DNA of 9,379 nucleotides from Prevotella sp. (GTDB lineage: Bacteria; Bacteroidota; Bacteroidia; Bacteroidales; Bacteroidaceae), in NCBI GenBank assembly GCA_016291915.1, contig JAEEZP010000244.1:1-9379 (forward strand). The letters run 5' to 3'. The position numbers and the translations under genes were made by a program. The number at the start of each line of letters is the position of its first letter. The stretch's first letter is position 1. Positions 8,701-9,379 of the stretch are shown piece by piece. The notes under the pieces were generated by a model. That model had not been told where the DNA came from and did no database searches. It was given only the letters and a program-made list of their open reading frames with translations.

Positions 8701-9379
8701 GAACCCTGTCCTCTATCAGGTGCCCAATGGCGAGTTGCGCAACTATTTTAAGATTGGTGTAAATGTAGCAGGATGGAAAGGATGGCTTTCACGTTCCAAG
8801 GACGGCGGTAAGACATGGGGAAAGCGTGAGCAATTGCCTGATAGTCTTTACGGTCCGATCAAGAATAAGCCGATCCTTAACAAAGGACGTCTGATTGCGC
8901 CTACCAGTGATGAGCGTCATGGATGGAAGACTTATTTCGAGTATAGTGATGATATGGGTAAGACCTGGAAGCGTACCGACTTCGTAGAGTGTGACTCCGG
9001 TGTGTTGGTGATCCAACCGTCAATCATCATTCTCCCCGGTGGTCGTTTGGAGGCACTCTGTCGTACCCGCAGTCGTCATGTCGGTGTTACCTTCAGTTCT
9101 GACAATGGTGCAACATGGAGTAAGCTGCAGTTGATCGATCTGCCGAACAACAACAGTGGACTGGATGCTGTCACTCTACAAGACGGTACTTTCGCCATGG
9201 TATGCAACCAGTGGCCGATAGAACCTGACAAGCAGAAAGGTGCCCGTACGCCATTGGCTTTGTTACGTAGCACAGACGGTATTCATTGGAATCACTGGAT
9301 AACGTTGGAAGACAGTCCTATCGGTCAATATTCTTATCCATCAATCATTCAGTCAAAAGACGGACATCTCCATGTCGTA
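5726..9379 (+). CDS. GH78 alpha-L-rhamnosidase fused to sialidase-like BNR propeller, 3' partial
   Basis: The frame is open from the ATG to the right edge (1218 codons, no stop). The ATG overlaps the upstream stop (ATGGTAA) and yields a signal peptide cut near A20 (LTVSA|KPK). Domains: Ig/FnIII-like about 30-145; Bac_rhamnosid_N sandwich about 150-330 (SGLGMYEAFINGKKIG); a second sandwich about 350-450; (alpha/alpha)6 catalytic barrel about 463-815; C-terminal sandwich about 825-905. E502 in DCPQRDER is the likely general acid and E793 in TTIWELWNG the likely base, as in characterised GH78 enzymes. After residue 910 a second module begins, a BNR_2-type propeller with three Asp boxes. I translated the junction codon by codon and saw no frameshift. 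GH78 hydrolyses alpha-L-rhamnosides; in this locus the substrate is probably an RG-II side-chain rhamnose. Location is probably periplasmic. Confidence 0.9.
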   Translation, partial: MVKRNILLLLCLVMALTVSAKPKKVQAPAVSVGELRTEHMVNPMSVDTSTPRLGWQIVSTQNDVKQTAYHLIVSSSLAKAMKMEGDLWDVNENSDQSQWITYAGKPLRSDTRCYWRVKVTTTKGESEWSDVGMFNIGLLYTSDWSGQWIGLDRANPWDQEVEHSQLSSRYLRTEFTAEKEIQQATLYISGLGMYEAFINGKKIGDQVLAPVPTDYRKTVMYNAYDVTSLLNEKNAIGVVLGNGRYYTMQQKKKPYKITNFGYPKLRATLIIVYKDGKKQVISTGEKWKLNADGAIRSNNEYDGEIYDARKELTGWNDVGYDDSQWRPAERVAIPLGTLRGQMTPGMKVIEQVPVKEMTKKGDHLILDLGQNMAGWLKLRMNNLKAGDTVRIRFAEKLDEHGELWRANFRHANSTDYYVANGKEQNRWWQPTFVYHGFRYAEVTGLSAATADDFVAEVVADEMEQTGTFVSNNETLNKVFGNAIRGVRSNYKGMPVDCPQRDERQPWLGDRTRGCYGEAFILDNNTLYTKWMRDIVEAQYEDGLIPDVAPAYWNYYSDNVTWPAALPFSLEMLYNQYGDEAPMRKHYPAVKRWMEHLKYQYQKGGLITKDRYGDWCVPPEKEELIHSQDPARITDGTLISSAYYYRISLLMEKFAKMQGLTADANYFKKEAALTKEAFNKQFLQVKKGTTTVPGHILYPDSTFYGNNTVTANILPLYFGMIDDPYVKGEVEKNIIKNIITLNGDHVSCGVIGIGWLMHGLTAMGRTDVAWRLATQKTYPSWGYMAEKGATTIWELWNGDTASPAMNSGNHVMLLGDLLSWMYEDVAGIRAGEPGFKKIILKPDFTVDEMDDIEASYKSIYGMIRSCWKKQNGQLIWDVEIPANTTAELYLPNGEKRQIGSGKHHFIEKLPMRDPAIIVDEFLYKEASFPQCHSASIVETTKGDLVATYFGGTHERNPDVCIWVSRKPKGSDTWTAPQMVADGVFSKDYREACWNPVLYQVPNGELRNYFKIGVNVAGWKGWLSRSKDGGKTWGKREQLPDSLYGPIKNKPILNKGRLIAPTSDERHGWKTYFEYSDDMGKTWKRTDFVECDSGVLVIQPSIIILPGGRLEALCRTRSRHVGVTFSSDNGATWSKLQLIDLPNNNSGLDAVTLQDGTFAMVCNQWPIEPDKQKGARTPLALLRSTDGIHWNHWITLEDSPIGQYSYPSIIQSKDGHLHVV
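8453..9379 (+). other. C-terminal sialidase-like (BNR_2-type) domain of the GH78 fusion, incomplete
   Basis: Residues 910-1218 of the fusion. Three canonical Asp boxes are visible: SKDGGKTW (1024-1031), SDDMGKTW (1074-1081) and SSDNGATW (1124-1131). Other landmarks are CHSASIVE with H931, FGGTHER at 948-954 followed by NPDVCIW, CRTR in the third blade, and LPNNNSGLDAVTL (1139-1151) with D1147. These mark a broad family usually annotated as sialidase or BNR repeat protein. The FRIP motif of true neuraminidases is absent. The last residues (YSYPSIIQSKDGHLHVV) resemble the final blade of this family, so probably only a few dozen codons are missing beyond the window. The substrate is unknown; a 2-keto-3-deoxy sugar such as Kdo is my inference from context. 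Confidence 0.8.

Overview
The window is a four-gene stretch of a polysaccharide utilization locus (PUL), all genes on the + strand, almost certainly from a Bacteroidota gut or rumen organism. The signs are periplasmic signal peptides ending in A-x-A, start codons without Shine-Dalgarno sequences, and enzyme families typical of Bacteroides/Prevotella PULs. Base composition in the genes is near 50% GC by eye, which fits Prevotella-type genera better than B. thetaiotaomicron. That genus-level guess is weak.

Layout: (1) 1-2904, a 5'-truncated two-enzyme protein that looks like B. thetaiotaomicron BT1020 (GH143 sialidase-like propeller, beta-sandwich, GH142 alpha/alpha barrel). (2) 2906-4201, a secreted alpha/beta-hydrolase esterase resembling BT1017, with an STN-like N-terminal domain. 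(3) 4202-4301, an AT-rich 100-bp spacer holding four copies of an 8-bp tandem repeat. (4) 4302-5732, a GH140 apiosidase resembling BT1012. (5) 5726-9379, a GH78 alpha-L-rhamnosidase fused in frame to a BNR/sialidase-like propeller and cut off by the right edge.

Together these genes point to degradation of rhamnogalacturonan II (RG-II), the most complex pectin. GH142/GH143 would strip chain D (L-arabinofuranose, then the 2-keto-3-deoxy sugar Dha). The esterase would remove methyl esters from galacturonate. GH140 would cut apiose from the backbone to release chains A and B. GH78 would remove L-rhamnose. The most interesting point is the last gene. Its GH78 plus sialidase-like architecture mirrors the GH142 plus GH143 protein, which suggests a single enzyme that strips chain C (L-rhamnose, then the 2-keto-3-deoxy sugar Kdo). 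This is inference from architecture and context. Family assignments come from reading motifs; no search was run.

There are no RNA genes, mobile elements, CRISPR arrays or convincing terminators. The only non-coding stretch of any size is the 100-bp spacer.
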